A DNA stretch of 46,570 bases from assembly GCA_944415425.1 (NCBI GenBank), contig CALYBP010000007.1, forward strand, positions 1 to 46,570, given 5' to 3'. Below, piece after piece: positions 8,618 to 17,211 of this stretch. Numbering within the stretch: the stretch's first letter is position 1; each line of letters opens with the position of its first letter. The DNA is from an uncultured Ruminococcus sp. GTDB lineage: Bacteria; Bacillota; Clostridia; Oscillospirales; Acutalibacteraceae. Position numbers and translations under genes: made by a program. The notes under the pieces were generated by a model that saw nothing but the letters and a program-made list of their open reading frames with translations, was not told the DNA's origin and ran no database searches.

Positions 8618-10021
8618 TTAAACGGGGTGAACCATATTTTCTTTATCAAGCTTGTCGCCGTTGATTCCTGCCTTTGCGTTTCTTCTTTTTTCAAAAAAGT
8701 CAAGCGCTACCTTGGGGAACTGAGCATAGGAAAGAACGTCCTCGGGCTGCTCCATCCACTCTGAAATTTCACTCCTGAGTTTTTCAAGCTCAGGTTCAAG
8801 CAAATCGGCGGGACGGCAGTTTATTACCTTTTTGTCGCCGATAATCTTTTTCTGGAACTCAGGGTCAATAGGCATCGGAGTTGTACCGTATTCGCCTGCA
8901 ACAAGTCCCTTAAACTCATTTGTGCACATTTTGTAGCGTTCGCCTGTGATTACATTGAATACTGCCTGTGTGCCGACAATCTGAGATGTGGGAGTTACAA
9001 GCGGCGGATAACCCGAATCCTCTCTTACTCTCGGAACTTCCTCGAGCACCTTATCAAGCTGATCCTCTTTGCCAGCCTGTTTGAGCTGCGAAAGAAGATT
9101 TGAAAGCATACCGCCCGGAACCTGATAGATAAGCGCCTTTGCGTCGGTTGCAAGCATCTTATGATCAAGAAGTCCCGACTCTATATATTTCTCACGAAGA
9201 GTCATAAAGTAAGCGCGAATTTCCGCAAGCTCTTTTATATCAAGCCCTGTATCAAACTCTGTTCCCTGCAAAGCCGCAACCATAGACTCCGTAGGAGCGT
9301 GTGATGTACCCAAAGCAAGGGGGCTGATAGCTGTATCAATTGCATCCGCACCTGCTTCAACACCCTTTAACAGGCACATTGAAGCAAGTCCCGATGTGTA
9401 GTGAGTGTGGAGCTGAAGCGGCATTTCGGGAAGTGCTGCCTTAATTGCCTTAACAAGGCTCTCTGTTTTTGAAGGAGTAAGCAAAGCAGCCATATCCTTA
9501 ATACAGATTGAATCAGCGCCTGCGTCAGCAATTCTCTTTGCATATTCAACATAATACTCGTCGGTAAAAACAGGTCCTGTTGTGTAGCTTATTGCAACCT
9601 GTGCGTGACCGCCCTCTTTGTTAGCGGCTTTAATTGCGGTCTTTAAGTTCTTAATATCGTTAAGAGCGTCAAAAATACGGATAATATCGATACCGTTTGC
9701 TATTGAACGCTGAACAAGATATTCAACGCAGTCATCAGCATAATGACGGTAGCCGAGCATATTCTGGCCTCTAAAAAGCATCTGAAGTTTTGTATTTGGG
9801 CAATGCTCCTTAATTGTGCGAAGTCTTTCCCACGGATCTTCATTCAAAAATCGAAGGCACGCATCATAAGTAGCTCCGCCCCAGCACTCAAGTGAGTAAT
9901 AACCGATTTTGTCAAGCTTGTCAAGAATCGGGAGCATATCCTCTGTTGTCATTCTTGTAGCAATAAGTGACTGGTGAGCGTCACGCAGGGCAGTTTCGGT
10001 AATTTTAATTTTCTTTGCCAT
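8618..10021 (-). CDS. OadA-like carboxyltransferase subunit (pyruvate/oxaloacetate)
   Basis: This TIM-barrel carboxyltransferase moves CO2 between biotin and pyruvate/oxaloacetate. ETALRDAHQSLIATR opens the HMGL-like domain. The carboxylated metal-bridging lysine is K175 in SICIKDMAALL and metal ligands are H205 and H207 in LHTHYTSG. The conserved PYC_OADA domain follows (VPGGMLSNL, PPLVTPTSQIVGTQA). The protein ends at 467 residues without a biotin domain, which is supplied by the separate carrier gene 27 bases upstream. I chose the ATG at 10021 because AAAGGG is nine bases away; the ATG at 10030 abuts the ribosome binding site. In the Propionibacterium transcarboxylase the matching part is the 5S subunit; in Na+ pumps it is OadA. 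Confidence 0.93.
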   Translation of the reverse strand: MAKKIKITETALRDAHQSLIATRMTTEDMLPILDKLDKIGYYSLECWGGATYDACLRFLNEDPWERLRTIKEHCPNTKLQMLFRGQNMLGYRHYADDCVEYLVQRSIANGIDIIRIFDALNDIKNLKTAIKAANKEGGHAQVAISYTTGPVFTDEYYVEYAKRIADAGADSICIKDMAALLTPSKTESLVKAIKAALPEMPLQLHTHYTSGLASMCLLKGVEAGADAIDTAISPLALGTSHAPTESMVAALQGTEFDTGLDIKELAEIRAYFMTLREKYIESGLLDHKMLATDAKALIYQVPGGMLSNLLSQLKQAGKEDQLDKVLEEVPRVREDSGYPPLVTPTSQIVGTQAVFNVITGERYKMCTNEFKGLVAGEYGTTPMPIDPEFQKKIIGDKKVINCRPADLLEPELEKLRSEISEWMEQPEDVLSYAQFPKVALDFFEKRRNAKAGINGDKLDKENMVHPV

Positions 10022-10048
10022 TATTGACATCCCTTTCGTCAGTTATAA

Positions 10049-10411
10049 TTAGTTAAGAGTTACAAGAACCTTACCGGAATCAACAGATTCACCTTTTGTT
10101 ACATCTACGGTTGCAACAACAGCGTCCTTAGGAGCCTTTACAGGTGTTTCCATCTTCATTGCCTCAATAAATACAAGGTCATCACCGGCCTTTACTGACT
10201 GACCTGCCGAAACTACAACATTAACAATAGTTCCGGGCATCGGAGCCTTTACTACAATAGAACCAGCTGCACCTGAAGGAGCGGCGGGCTTTGCAGCGGG
10301 AGCAGGTGCTGCGGGTGCTGCGGGAGCAGCAGCAGGAGATGTGGAAGTGCCGAGCTCTTCAACCTGAACATCGTATGCTGTTCCGTTTACTGTAATTCTT
10401 AAATTTTTCAT
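10049..10411 (-). CDS. Biotin carboxyl carrier protein
   Basis: The 120-residue carrier shuttles CO2 on biotin between the two flanking carboxyltransferases. The N-terminus (MKNLRITVNGTAYDVQVEEL) is a short docking strand typical of OadA/MmdC-type carriers. An Ala/Pro-rich flexible linker spans about 24-48. The biotinyl domain follows, with the modification site EAMKMET and biotinylated lysine K86. It is the middle gene of the operon. It corresponds in size and layout to the 1.3S subunit of transcarboxylase and to the gamma/biotin subunits of decarboxylase pumps. A biotin ligase is not present in the window. Confidence 0.95.
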   Translation of the reverse strand: MKNLRITVNGTAYDVQVEELGTSTSPAAAPAAPAAPAPAAKPAAPSGAAGSIVVKAPMPGTIVNVVVSAGQSVKAGDDLVFIEAMKMETPVKAPKDAVVATVDVTKGESVDSGKVLVTLN

Positions 10412-10481
10412 TGTAATTACCCCTTTATTTTAACAAGTTATTTTCTTTAAAAATACTTTAGTGTATTTATAACAGACAAAA

Positions 10482-11795
10482 TCAAATTGTTGAATGCTTC
10501 TTTGAAAGCGTAGGAACACGTTTGCCGGAAAGCATATCAAGAGCGGAAATAAGCGTCTGACGAAGCTCTGTTTCCTCAACAATACCGTCCACATAGCTGT
10601 TCTGAGCGGCATTAAAAGCCGAGAGATTTTCCTGCGCAAACTTCTCAGCCGCAGCACTCTGCTGATCAACAGGAACTTTCATTGCTTCGGGAGCCATAAT
10701 AAATGCGGCTGCCTCAACATTAACCGGAGAAATCACTGCGTCGGGAAGCGCATAAACAACATCCGCATTTGCACCCGTTCCCGCAAGTGCAATGTAAGCC
10801 GAGCCGATTGCCTTGCCGGTTACAACAGAAATCTTCACCGTTGTAGCCTCTGCGTAAGCCGAAGCTGCCTTTGCAGCCGATTTAATCGACTCAAATCCCG
10901 TGCAGTTTACAAATGATACAACAGGAAGTGAGAATGCATCGCAAAAACGAACAAATTTTGCAATCTTTGTTGTGGCCTTACAGTCGAGCATACCGCCCTT
11001 TGTGGATACAACTCCTACAACCTGTCCTCCGATGCGGGCAAGACGAACATTTGCGCCCTTTCCGTATTCATTATAAAACTTAACAGCGCTGTTACCGTCA
11101 ATTGTTTTGCTGACAATGCATCCGCTTTCACATTCAATAGGAGCTTCCTCAAAAGATTGGGGCGCCATATTAAGGTTATTGGAGGGAAGATAAAGCATAA
11201 GCTCCTTTGCCATTGAAACGGCTTCCTGAGAATCCTTTGCAATAAGTGCCGCAACGCCGTTTTCGGCATTATACTGAGCGCTTGAATTTTCACCTGTTAC
11301 GGAAAGCGAAAGCTGTGCCTTTTCGCTCATAATTACAACATCTGCACTAACTGCATTAAGTGCTGATGTTCCGAGGCATGTGCCTAAAACGACCGAAATC
11401 TGCGGAACAACACCCGAGAGAGAAGCGGCACAATTAAGAACCTCGCCGCAGCCTGCCAAAAGCTCTGTGCCCTGCGAAAGTCTTCCGCCTATGCTATCAT
11501 AAAATCCTACGACAGGAGCACCCGTCTTGAGAGCAAGGTCATAAAGCTTTTTAAGCTTTGCAGCCTGAGCCTTGCTCATTGCACCGCCGCAGATGTCGCT
11601 GTTTTGCGCAAACGCATAAACAGGCATACCCTCAACCGTTCCGAATCCCGCAACGACCTCGGCGTAACCTTCCCCTGATTTTGCAAATGCATCAATTTCA
11701 CAAAAGCTGTCTGCATCAAAAAATTCCGTAATTGTCTTATACGCGGAAGTTGATTCAATCTCAGCCTTTGCCTGATTGATTTTTTCTATACTCAT
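10482..11795 (-). CDS. Divergent acyl-CoA-type carboxyltransferase subunit
   Basis: This crotonase-fold carboxyltransferase is related to MmdA, PccB and the transcarboxylase 12S subunit, which move CO2 between biotin and an acyl-CoA. Conserved landmarks are KLYDLALKTGAPVVGFYDS, SGVVPQISVVLGTC and PVVSFVNCTGF. It is short (437 residues against roughly 510 for typical MmdA). The glycine pairs expected at the two oxyanion holes look altered (GTCLGTSALNA instead of a GPCAGGAVYSP-like loop, and GKAIGSAYIALAG instead of a KAYGGAYIVM-like loop). The start at 11795 has GGAGG upstream; a longer frame to 11843 has no ribosome binding site. It is the first gene of the operon. The acyl-CoA substrate is unknown. 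Confidence 0.88.
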   Translation of the reverse strand: MSIEKINQAKAEIESTSAYKTITEFFDADSFCEIDAFAKSGEGYAEVVAGFGTVEGMPVYAFAQNSDICGGAMSKAQAAKLKKLYDLALKTGAPVVGFYDSIGGRLSQGTELLAGCGEVLNCAASLSGVVPQISVVLGTCLGTSALNAVSADVVIMSEKAQLSLSVTGENSSAQYNAENGVAALIAKDSQEAVSMAKELMLYLPSNNLNMAPQSFEEAPIECESGCIVSKTIDGNSAVKFYNEYGKGANVRLARIGGQVVGVVSTKGGMLDCKATTKIAKFVRFCDAFSLPVVSFVNCTGFESIKSAAKAASAYAEATTVKISVVTGKAIGSAYIALAGTGANADVVYALPDAVISPVNVEAAAFIMAPEAMKVPVDQQSAAAEKFAQENLSAFNAAQNSYVDGIVEETELRQTLISALDMLSGKRVPTLSKKHSTI

Positions 11796-11824
11796 TATAA
11801 CATCCTCCAATACTATGTATTGAA

Positions 11825-11844
11825 TATGCGGAAGTTTCCGCATA
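11825..11844. promoter_or_regulatory. Perfect 20-bp palindrome in the operon leader
   Basis: TATGCGGAA and TTCCGCATA flank a 2-base centre. It sits about 10-30 bases after the expected transcription start and upstream of the GGAGG of the carboxyltransferase gene. It could be a repressor operator or an RNA hairpin. Confidence 0.5.
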
Positions 11845-11861
11845 CTATTTATTCACATTAC

Positions 11862-11890
11862 ATTATATCCTATCTTTTAAAAAAGCACAA
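11862..11890 (-). promoter_or_regulatory. Promoter of the carboxyltransferase operon
   Basis: On the minus strand, TTGTGC (11885-11890) and TATAAT (11862-11867) are separated by 17 bases. Confidence 0.6.
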
Positions 11891-11963
11891 GAAAAAGATT
11901 GCTTTTTTTCAATTTTTAACACTTTATATAGTAATTAGTAAAAATCATAATATTTATTGTAAA

Positions 11964-12710
11964 TTAAATTGGTTTTCCGTTTACAATAGGATTTGAAAGT
12001 AGTTTTTTTAACTCATTTTCAGTCAGGTCACGCCACGACCCCTGCTTGAGCATACCCATTTTAACACAGCCGATTTGTATTCTCTTGAGTCTTGCAACTT
12101 CAAGCCCCACCGCATCGCACATTCTGCGTATTTCTCTGTTTTTGCCCTCGTGAAGCATCATTTCAAGAACGACTCTTCCGGGTTCCTTATGCAGCACATG
12201 AACCCGTGCGGGCGCAGTTTTTTTACCGTCAAGCTCAACTCCCGTTTCAAGCTTTACAAGCTGTTCCTCGTCAATAGACGGTCTGACCGTAACACGGTAT
12301 ATTTTGTATATTCCGTTTTTAGGGTGCATAATTTTATTTGCAAATTCGCCGTCGTTTGTAAGTATGAGCATACCCTCGGAATCCTTATCAAGTCTTCCCA
12401 CGGGATAAACCCTTACTCCGACATCCTCAACAAGCTGAGCAACGCATTTTCTTCCCCGCTCATCACTCATTGTCGTAATGTAACCTCTCGGCTTATTAAG
12501 CATAATATAACGGTTGTTTGACTTGGGTTTTACAAGTCTTTTCCCTTTAACAAATACCTTATCGGAAGAAGTTACCTTGTCACCCAAAACCGCGGTTTTT
12601 CCGTTAACCTTTACATGGCCGTCCAAAATCAGCTCTTCGGCCTTTCTTCTTGACGCTATTCCGCATTGAGATATAAATTTTTGAAGTCGTATTTGTTCGT
12701 CTTTACCCAT
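11964..12710 (-). CDS. rluB: rRNA pseudouridine synthase (RluB/RsuA family)
   Basis: This enzyme isomerises a uridine in ribosomal RNA to pseudouridine. An N-terminal S4 RNA-binding domain (IRLQKFISQCGIASRRKAEE, then GHVKVNGK) covers about residues 7-55. The catalytic domain has the GRLDKDSEGMLILTND motif with the nucleophilic aspartate near residue 104. HEGKNREIRRM marks the C-terminal core. Its start overlaps the 3' end of the carboxypeptidase gene by 8 bases, indicating translational coupling. The position after scpA-scpB and dac is the usual Firmicutes context for rluB, which supports large-subunit specificity by synteny only. Confidence 0.93.
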   Translation of the reverse strand: MGKDEQIRLQKFISQCGIASRRKAEELILDGHVKVNGKTAVLGDKVTSSDKVFVKGKRLVKPKSNNRYIMLNKPRGYITTMSDERGRKCVAQLVEDVGVRVYPVGRLDKDSEGMLILTNDGEFANKIMHPKNGIYKIYRVTVRPSIDEEQLVKLETGVELDGKKTAPARVHVLHKEPGRVVLEMMLHEGKNREIRRMCDAVGLEVARLKRIQIGCVKMGMLKQGSWRDLTENELKKLLSNPIVNGKPI

Positions 12711-13836
12711 TTGTAAAAAATTCCTTTATCTTGATAAAAATATTTTTATTTTCTTTTAAAGCATTAATATTATCAACCGCAACAATACTGTTTTCGGCAA
12801 TAAGTTTACCGTCTTTCAGATACCTTATCTTTCCTACCTCTTCCCCTCTGCATATCGGTGCGTACAAAAAGCTGTCTATATAAACCTGTCTTTTGACGCT
12901 GTCAATTTCAGACGCCTCGACTACTATTGATACCGGCTTCTCGCCTGTTACACTCACCATATCCTTTTCCCCGCCCACACAGGGAATATCGGCAAAAAAA
13001 TCAGAGTCGTCGCTTGAATACATCGAGTACTCATCAAAGCCGTAATTATAAAGCGCAATATGATCGTTCCAGTCGTTTCTGTCGTTGAATGTTACGCATA
13101 CAAGAGTAAGTCCGTCTTTTTTTGCGGCAGAAACAAGGCATCTTCCGGCAGACATTGTATAACCTGTTTTGCCCCCGATACAGTACTCGTAAAGCGACAG
13201 CAGACGGTTGTGGTTAGAGTATGTAGTTACCTTAGACTGAGGCTCTAAAAACTCAACAGTTGCGCTCTTCTGAGAAGTAAGCTTTACAAACTCCTCGTTC
13301 TCAAGGGCATATGACATAAGAATAGCCATATCAATCGCTGTTGAATAGTGATTGTCGTCATCAAGTCCGCTGGGAGTGACAAAGTGAGTATTCTTCATTC
13401 CGATTTGTTCCGCTCTCTGATTCATTTTTTCGGCAAATTTCTCAAAACTGCCTGAAATAGAAAGCGCCGCCGCATTTGCCGCATCGTTTCCCGATGCCAT
13501 CATCATACCTGCGGCAAGGTCTTTGAGTGTTACAACATCACCGATTTTAAGATACATAGAGCTGCCCTCGGCGATCATATCATCCGTAAATTTAACTTTT
13601 TTGTTAAGAGATGACGCCTCCTCAAGCGCAAGCAGCGATGTCATAAGTTTTGTAGTACTGGCCGGCTTCATTTTCTTGTTTTCATTTTTTGAGCTAATAA
13701 TTTTTCCGTTATCGGCACAATAAAGCACATATGCCTGTGCTGAGATGCTTAAATCCGAATAAGGCTGTGCCGCAGCGGTAATCGGGCACAAAGCAACGGC
13801 AACCACGGCCATAATAATACAGATGATTTTTCTCAT
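12703..13836 (-). CDS. D-alanyl-D-alanine carboxypeptidase (peptidase S11, DacB/DacF type)
   Basis: This is the second S11 penicillin-binding protein in the window. A signal peptide covers about residues 1-23. The catalytic triad motifs are canonical: STTK at 60-63, SGN at 115-117 and KTG at 223-225. A C-terminal beta-rich domain and a short amphipathic tail (NIFIKIKEFF) follow. GGAGGTG precedes the ATG at 13836. Being next to gerW, it probably belongs to the sporulation-associated DacB/DacF group involved in spore cortex or cell-wall maturation, but that role is inferred from neighbourhood. Compared with the enzyme at 3.6 kb it keeps a standard SGN rather than SAN. Confidence 0.94.
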   Translation of the reverse strand: MRKIICIIMAVVAVALCPITAAAQPYSDLSISAQAYVLYCADNGKIISSKNENKKMKPASTTKLMTSLLALEEASSLNKKVKFTDDMIAEGSSMYLKIGDVVTLKDLAAGMMMASGNDAANAAALSISGSFEKFAEKMNQRAEQIGMKNTHFVTPSGLDDDNHYSTAIDMAILMSYALENEEFVKLTSQKSATVEFLEPQSKVTTYSNHNRLLSLYEYCIGGKTGYTMSAGRCLVSAAKKDGLTLVCVTFNDRNDWNDHIALYNYGFDEYSMYSSDDSDFFADIPCVGGEKDMVSVTGEKPVSIVVEASEIDSVKRQVYIDSFLYAPICRGEEVGKIRYLKDGKLIAENSIVAVDNINALKENKNIFIKIKEFFTNG

Positions 13837-13897
13837 ATGTACACCTCCAGCATATCTTATGCGGGAGGCGGTTTTGGTATTACATCAAACTATTTGC

Positions 13898-14332
13898 TCA
13901 GATGTCTGCATCATCCATTGTTATCTCTGAAAAATCATCGTTTTTAGCGGAGGTTTTCTTGTTTTCCTTTTTAAATATATCCTTAATCTTGTCGATCACT
14001 TCGGGAATCATTCCTACAAGTCTGTCGGGAGTACCCTCAAACTTATCCACGGGTATAAGTTTTACATCGCCCTTATAAACCGTAAGAAAAGCAACAGGCT
14101 GAATAGTAACTCCTGCGCCGCTGCCTCCGCCGAAGCAATCCTTATTTTCTTTTTTGGTAGGCAAATCCGAACCGCCCGAAGCAAATCCGTAGCTCACCTT
14201 AGAAACTGGGATAATCAATGTTCCGTCGGGTGAAACTATGGGTTCTCCGACTATTGTGTTGACATCGATCATCTCTTTGATTTTGTTCATCGTTGTGTCC
14301 ATAAGTCCGGAAATAGGATGTTCCATGTTCAT
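13898..14332 (-). CDS. gerW: GerW family sporulation protein (YtfJ)
   Basis: The 144-residue protein matches the YtfJ/GerW family: IKEMIDVNTIVGEPI, then GTLIIPVSKVSYGFASGGSD and a glycine-rich FGGGSGAGVTIQPVAFL. In Bacillus subtilis this protein is made in the forespore and is needed for a germination response. Its presence is direct support for a spore-forming lineage. It lacks membrane segments; the tail is charged (KKENKKTS...). It lies between the DUF2953 gene and the carboxypeptidase, all on the minus strand with short gaps, as in many Clostridia. Confidence 0.93.
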   Translation of the reverse strand: MNMEHPISGLMDTTMNKIKEMIDVNTIVGEPIVSPDGTLIIPVSKVSYGFASGGSDLPTKKENKDCFGGGSGAGVTIQPVAFLTVYKGDVKLIPVDKFEGTPDRLVGMIPEVIDKIKDIFKKENKKTSAKNDDFSEITMDDADI

Positions 14333-14357
14333 TCTCCTTACTATGCAATATTTTAGT

Positions 14358-14966
14358 TTAATTTTTTAAGTCTGCCAAAAGTTTTATTCCCTTGTATCCG
14401 TGTTTTATTGCAAGATAAGCAATCCATACAGCCCTAATGCGTGCATTAAGTTTGAAATAAACTCCTGTCTTTGCGTTTTCATTAAAATCAGGTGTTATGT
14501 CAACCCCGCAGTTTTTATATTTTACAATACCGAGCAAAAGTCCGAATGCGGGATAAACAACCGAGCAGCATCCCCCGTATTTCACGGCAGTATCAGCTGC
14601 ATCATCACCGGCAATTTTAACGCTGAGCAACAAATCTTTTACTATTATGTGCCGAAAAAAATCTTTTAATGCGCCGGCGGCAAGATTTGCGGTTTTTTTT
14701 ATGACATCCAAAAGCCATGAAATCCCCTTTTCTTTTATGATGTTTTTCTTTGGCTTAGGATTCTTTTTATCTTCACTTGCTTTATTTGCAAGCGATTTTT
14801 CCTTTATTTTCGGCTTTTTAGGATATAACGAAAATTTTAAAAAGCCCACGGTCAGCACGCATTTAAAGCTATCTGTATAACGTGCTTTTATTCCGATCGG
14901 AACAAACATCAAAGCTGACAATAAAAGCAGGATAGCTATCAAAATATAAATCCAAATCAACAGCAT
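14358..14966 (-). CDS. DUF2953 domain protein, membrane-anchored
   Basis: The 202-residue protein begins with one transmembrane segment (LIWIYILIAILLLLSALMFVPIGIKA). A beta-like stretch (RYTDSFKCVLTVGFLKFSLYP) precedes a Lys-rich linker. The C-terminal part holds the ISWLLDVIKKTANLAAGALKDF and conserved GGCCSVVYPAFGLLLG segments of DUF2953. The family's function is unknown, but it is repeatedly found between scpB and gerW in Firmicutes, as it is here. It is followed by gerW after a 25-base gap. Confidence 0.85.
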   Translation of the reverse strand: MLLIWIYILIAILLLLSALMFVPIGIKARYTDSFKCVLTVGFLKFSLYPKKPKIKEKSLANKASEDKKNPKPKKNIIKEKGISWLLDVIKKTANLAAGALKDFFRHIIVKDLLLSVKIAGDDAADTAVKYGGCCSVVYPAFGLLLGIVKYKNCGVDITPDFNENAKTGVYFKLNARIRAVWIAYLAIKHGYKGIKLLADLKN

Positions 14967-14996
14967 TCCTCCTCATACAGCTTAGTATAATAAAAA

Positions 14997-15575
14997 TCAT
15001 TCCTGTTTTGAAATTTCTTTAATTTCAGCCTTTTCCGTATCTGCCTCTTGTTTTCCGCTTTCCTCGTCCTCCGGCAAAGCAGGCAGACAATCAAGGCTCT
15101 CAAGGTTAAAGCATCTCAAAAAATTTTCTGTCGTTCCGTAAAGTAAAGGTCTGCCCGGAAGCTCCAGTCTGCCCTTTTCCTCAACAAGACCTTTCGCCGT
15201 AAGACTTCCTATAACGCCGCTGCAGTCAACACCTCTTACCTGCTCCACAAAAGCCTTTGTTACAGGCTGGTTGTATGCGACAACCGCAAGCACTTCAAGT
15301 GCCGCCTGAGAAAGCGGGGAGTTTCGCCGCAAGTCCATAACGGTGCGTATCTGCGGTGCATACTCCTTGCAGGAAACCATTTGGTAAGAATTATCAAGCC
15401 TTATTATGGTTATTCCCCTTTTTGACGAGTTATAATCATCAATGAGTTCGCAAATGTGTTTGTCGGCATCTTTCTCTGATATTTCAAGTGCCTGAGCTAT
15501 TCGTCCTATTTCCACAGAGGAACCGTTTGCAAATAAAACAGCCTCGATAGCCGCCTTAATGTTTTCAACTGCCAT
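14997..15575 (-). CDS. scpB: Segregation and condensation protein B
   Basis: ScpB is the winged-helix (kite) subunit of the SMC-ScpAB condensin that compacts and segregates the chromosome. The 192-residue length is normal. The N-terminal helix IKAAIEAVLFANG and the conserved LSQAALEVLAVVAYNQPVTK segment (about 97-117) are typical, followed by GRPLLYGTTENFL. Its start codon overlaps the scpA stop by one base, so the two subunits are translationally coupled. The C-terminal tail is acidic and low-complexity. Confidence 0.96.
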   Translation of the reverse strand: MAVENIKAAIEAVLFANGSSVEIGRIAQALEISEKDADKHICELIDDYNSSKRGITIIRLDNSYQMVSCKEYAPQIRTVMDLRRNSPLSQAALEVLAVVAYNQPVTKAFVEQVRGVDCSGVIGSLTAKGLVEEKGRLELPGRPLLYGTTENFLRCFNLESLDCLPALPEDEESGKQEADTEKAEIKEISKQE

Positions 15576-16297
15576 TACTGCTCCTCCCTTTTGTTCTCAA
15601 TCATATGCACCACGGCGTTTTCACCAGTGCCCTCAATTCTTATTCTCTTGCCTTTTATAAGCTCAAGCGTTGCAAGAAATGTTGCCACAAGGTCGCTTTT
15701 GCCCTCGCAAACCTCAAAAATCTCGTGATATTCAAGGCGTTTTCCGTGCCAAAGTCTTCTCATTAAATGAATTATTTTGCTGTTCACCGAAATAATTTTA
15801 TGCGACACAATGCCGCTGAACGCCTTTTCGGACGGAGGCAGCTTGCTTTTTCCTCTTCCTACGGCACTTACATACGCCTTTGCGATATCTTCGCTCGGGT
15901 GACTTCGATTATAGGTTAAATCAAACTCTACCGGAGACGCCTCTCTGAAATATGTATCAAAATCATATATTTCGCTTAATTTTGAAGCAACCTCTCTGCA
16001 AACCGCATACTCCAAAAGCTGTCCTGTCAATTCTTTTTTGAGTTCTTCCGCCTCTTCCTCATACTTTGGAAGAAGCATAACAGACTTGATATAAACAAGA
16101 CGGGACGCCATTGTAAGAAACTCCGATTCAATATCCATCTGATTTTCCTGCATACGGTTAATCTGCTCCATATATTGTTCAAGCAGCTCAGAAATCTGTA
16201 TGTCATAAATATCTATTTTATTTTTAGAAATCAATGTAAGCAAAAGATCAAGCGGTCCTTCAAAAACGGGCAGCTTGTATTGAAGCTGAGTTTCCAT
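15575..16297 (-). CDS. scpA: Segregation and condensation protein A
   Basis: ScpA is the kleisin subunit that bridges the SMC heads and binds ScpB. The 240-residue protein opens with YKLPVFEGPLDLLLTLI and KIDIYDIQISELLEQYM, the canonical N-terminal kleisin block; EFLTMASRLVYIKSVMLLP follows. The C-terminal winged helix includes LVATFLATLELIKGKRI. It lies 24 bases downstream of the M50 protease gene. This order (protease, scpA, scpB) is common in Firmicutes. Confidence 0.96.
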   Translation of the reverse strand: METQLQYKLPVFEGPLDLLLTLISKNKIDIYDIQISELLEQYMEQINRMQENQMDIESEFLTMASRLVYIKSVMLLPKYEEEAEELKKELTGQLLEYAVCREVASKLSEIYDFDTYFREASPVEFDLTYNRSHPSEDIAKAYVSAVGRGKSKLPPSEKAFSGIVSHKIISVNSKIIHLMRRLWHGKRLEYHEIFEVCEGKSDLVATFLATLELIKGKRIRIEGTGENAVVHMIENKREEQ

Positions 16298-16321
16298 AAA
16301 CTGCTCCTTATTATGAGAATA

Positions 16322-17002
16322 TCACAAAAATCTGAAAGGCAAAGACGCAAACCAATCAAGACCGCTGTAAATAGCGCCCGACGCCCAGCCTATTATAGGA
16401 GAAAGCACACCTACGTATAAGAGAACAAAAATCACAATAAAAAATATCTGCTGATACCTGTAAAAAAATTCTACTGCGCGGTCGGGTAAAAAGACAAACA
16501 ATATCTTTGAACCGTCGAGCGGCGGAATAGGTATCAAATTAAAGACCGCAAGACTGATGTTGCAGGAAATATAAAAAGACATAAAATATCTCACAAATAG
16601 ACCTATATCTGAAATTAAAAACTGGATTGAAAAATACGCAAGCGCATTGTACACCAAAAGTCCGACAAAAGCTGCAACAATATTTGCGACAGGCCCCATA
16701 AGCGCCGTTATTGCCATGCCGACCTTGGGATTTTTAAAGTTACGAGGATCAATGGGTACTGGCTTTGCCCAACCGAATCCGAACAAAAGCAGGCACAATG
16801 CGCCTATCGGGTCAATGTGAGTCAAAGGATTTAATGACAGCCTTCCTCTGTATTTAATAGCCTTGTCTCCGAGAAGCGAAGCGGTTAACGCATGAGCCCA
16901 CTCATGAAAAGGCAGTATCAGAAATATTATAAGAAGTATGGCAAGAACTTCTGCCGCAACGGACATAAAATCAAAATTTCCTTGTAAGAGCTGAAAAAGC
17001 AT
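16322..17002 (-). CDS. Site-2 protease family protein (peptidase M50)
   Basis: This polytopic intramembrane metalloprotease has several hydrophobic segments. The zinc motif HEWAH is at residues 33-37 inside the first long membrane helix, and the third ligand lies in NLIPIPPLDGSK near residue 155. The 226-residue length matches the compact YwhC/YdiL-like M50 group without a PDZ domain. The SREBP-like substrates of this subfamily are mostly unknown. Its position just upstream of scpA is conserved in many Firmicutes. Confidence 0.92.
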   Translation of the reverse strand: MLFQLLQGNFDFMSVAAEVLAILLIIFLILPFHEWAHALTASLLGDKAIKYRGRLSLNPLTHIDPIGALCLLLFGFGWAKPVPIDPRNFKNPKVGMAITALMGPVANIVAAFVGLLVYNALAYFSIQFLISDIGLFVRYFMSFYISCNISLAVFNLIPIPPLDGSKILFVFLPDRAVEFFYRYQQIFFIVIFVLLYVGVLSPIIGWASGAIYSGLDWFASLPFRFL

Positions 17003-17135
17003 ATAATCCTCCGCAATCTGCAGTCAGAACCGCTGTTTGTAAAGTTTTTTAATAAAATCGCATAAAAAGCATAATTAATATATATTATATAATAATTCCC
17101 CGTAAAAAACAAGTTAAGAAATTTTGCAAAACCCC

Positions 17136-17164
17136 TTGCAATTTATTCGATTTTCTGTTATTAT
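17136..17164 (+). promoter_or_regulatory. Promoter for rpmB
   Basis: TTGCAA (17136-17141) and TATTAT (17159-17164) are separated by 17 bases and lie about 50 bases upstream of the rpmB start. Confidence 0.55.
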
Positions 17165-17211
17165 AACAAAGTTAGAAAAATATAATGCTGATTTTAAGGA
17201 GGTGCAGACGC

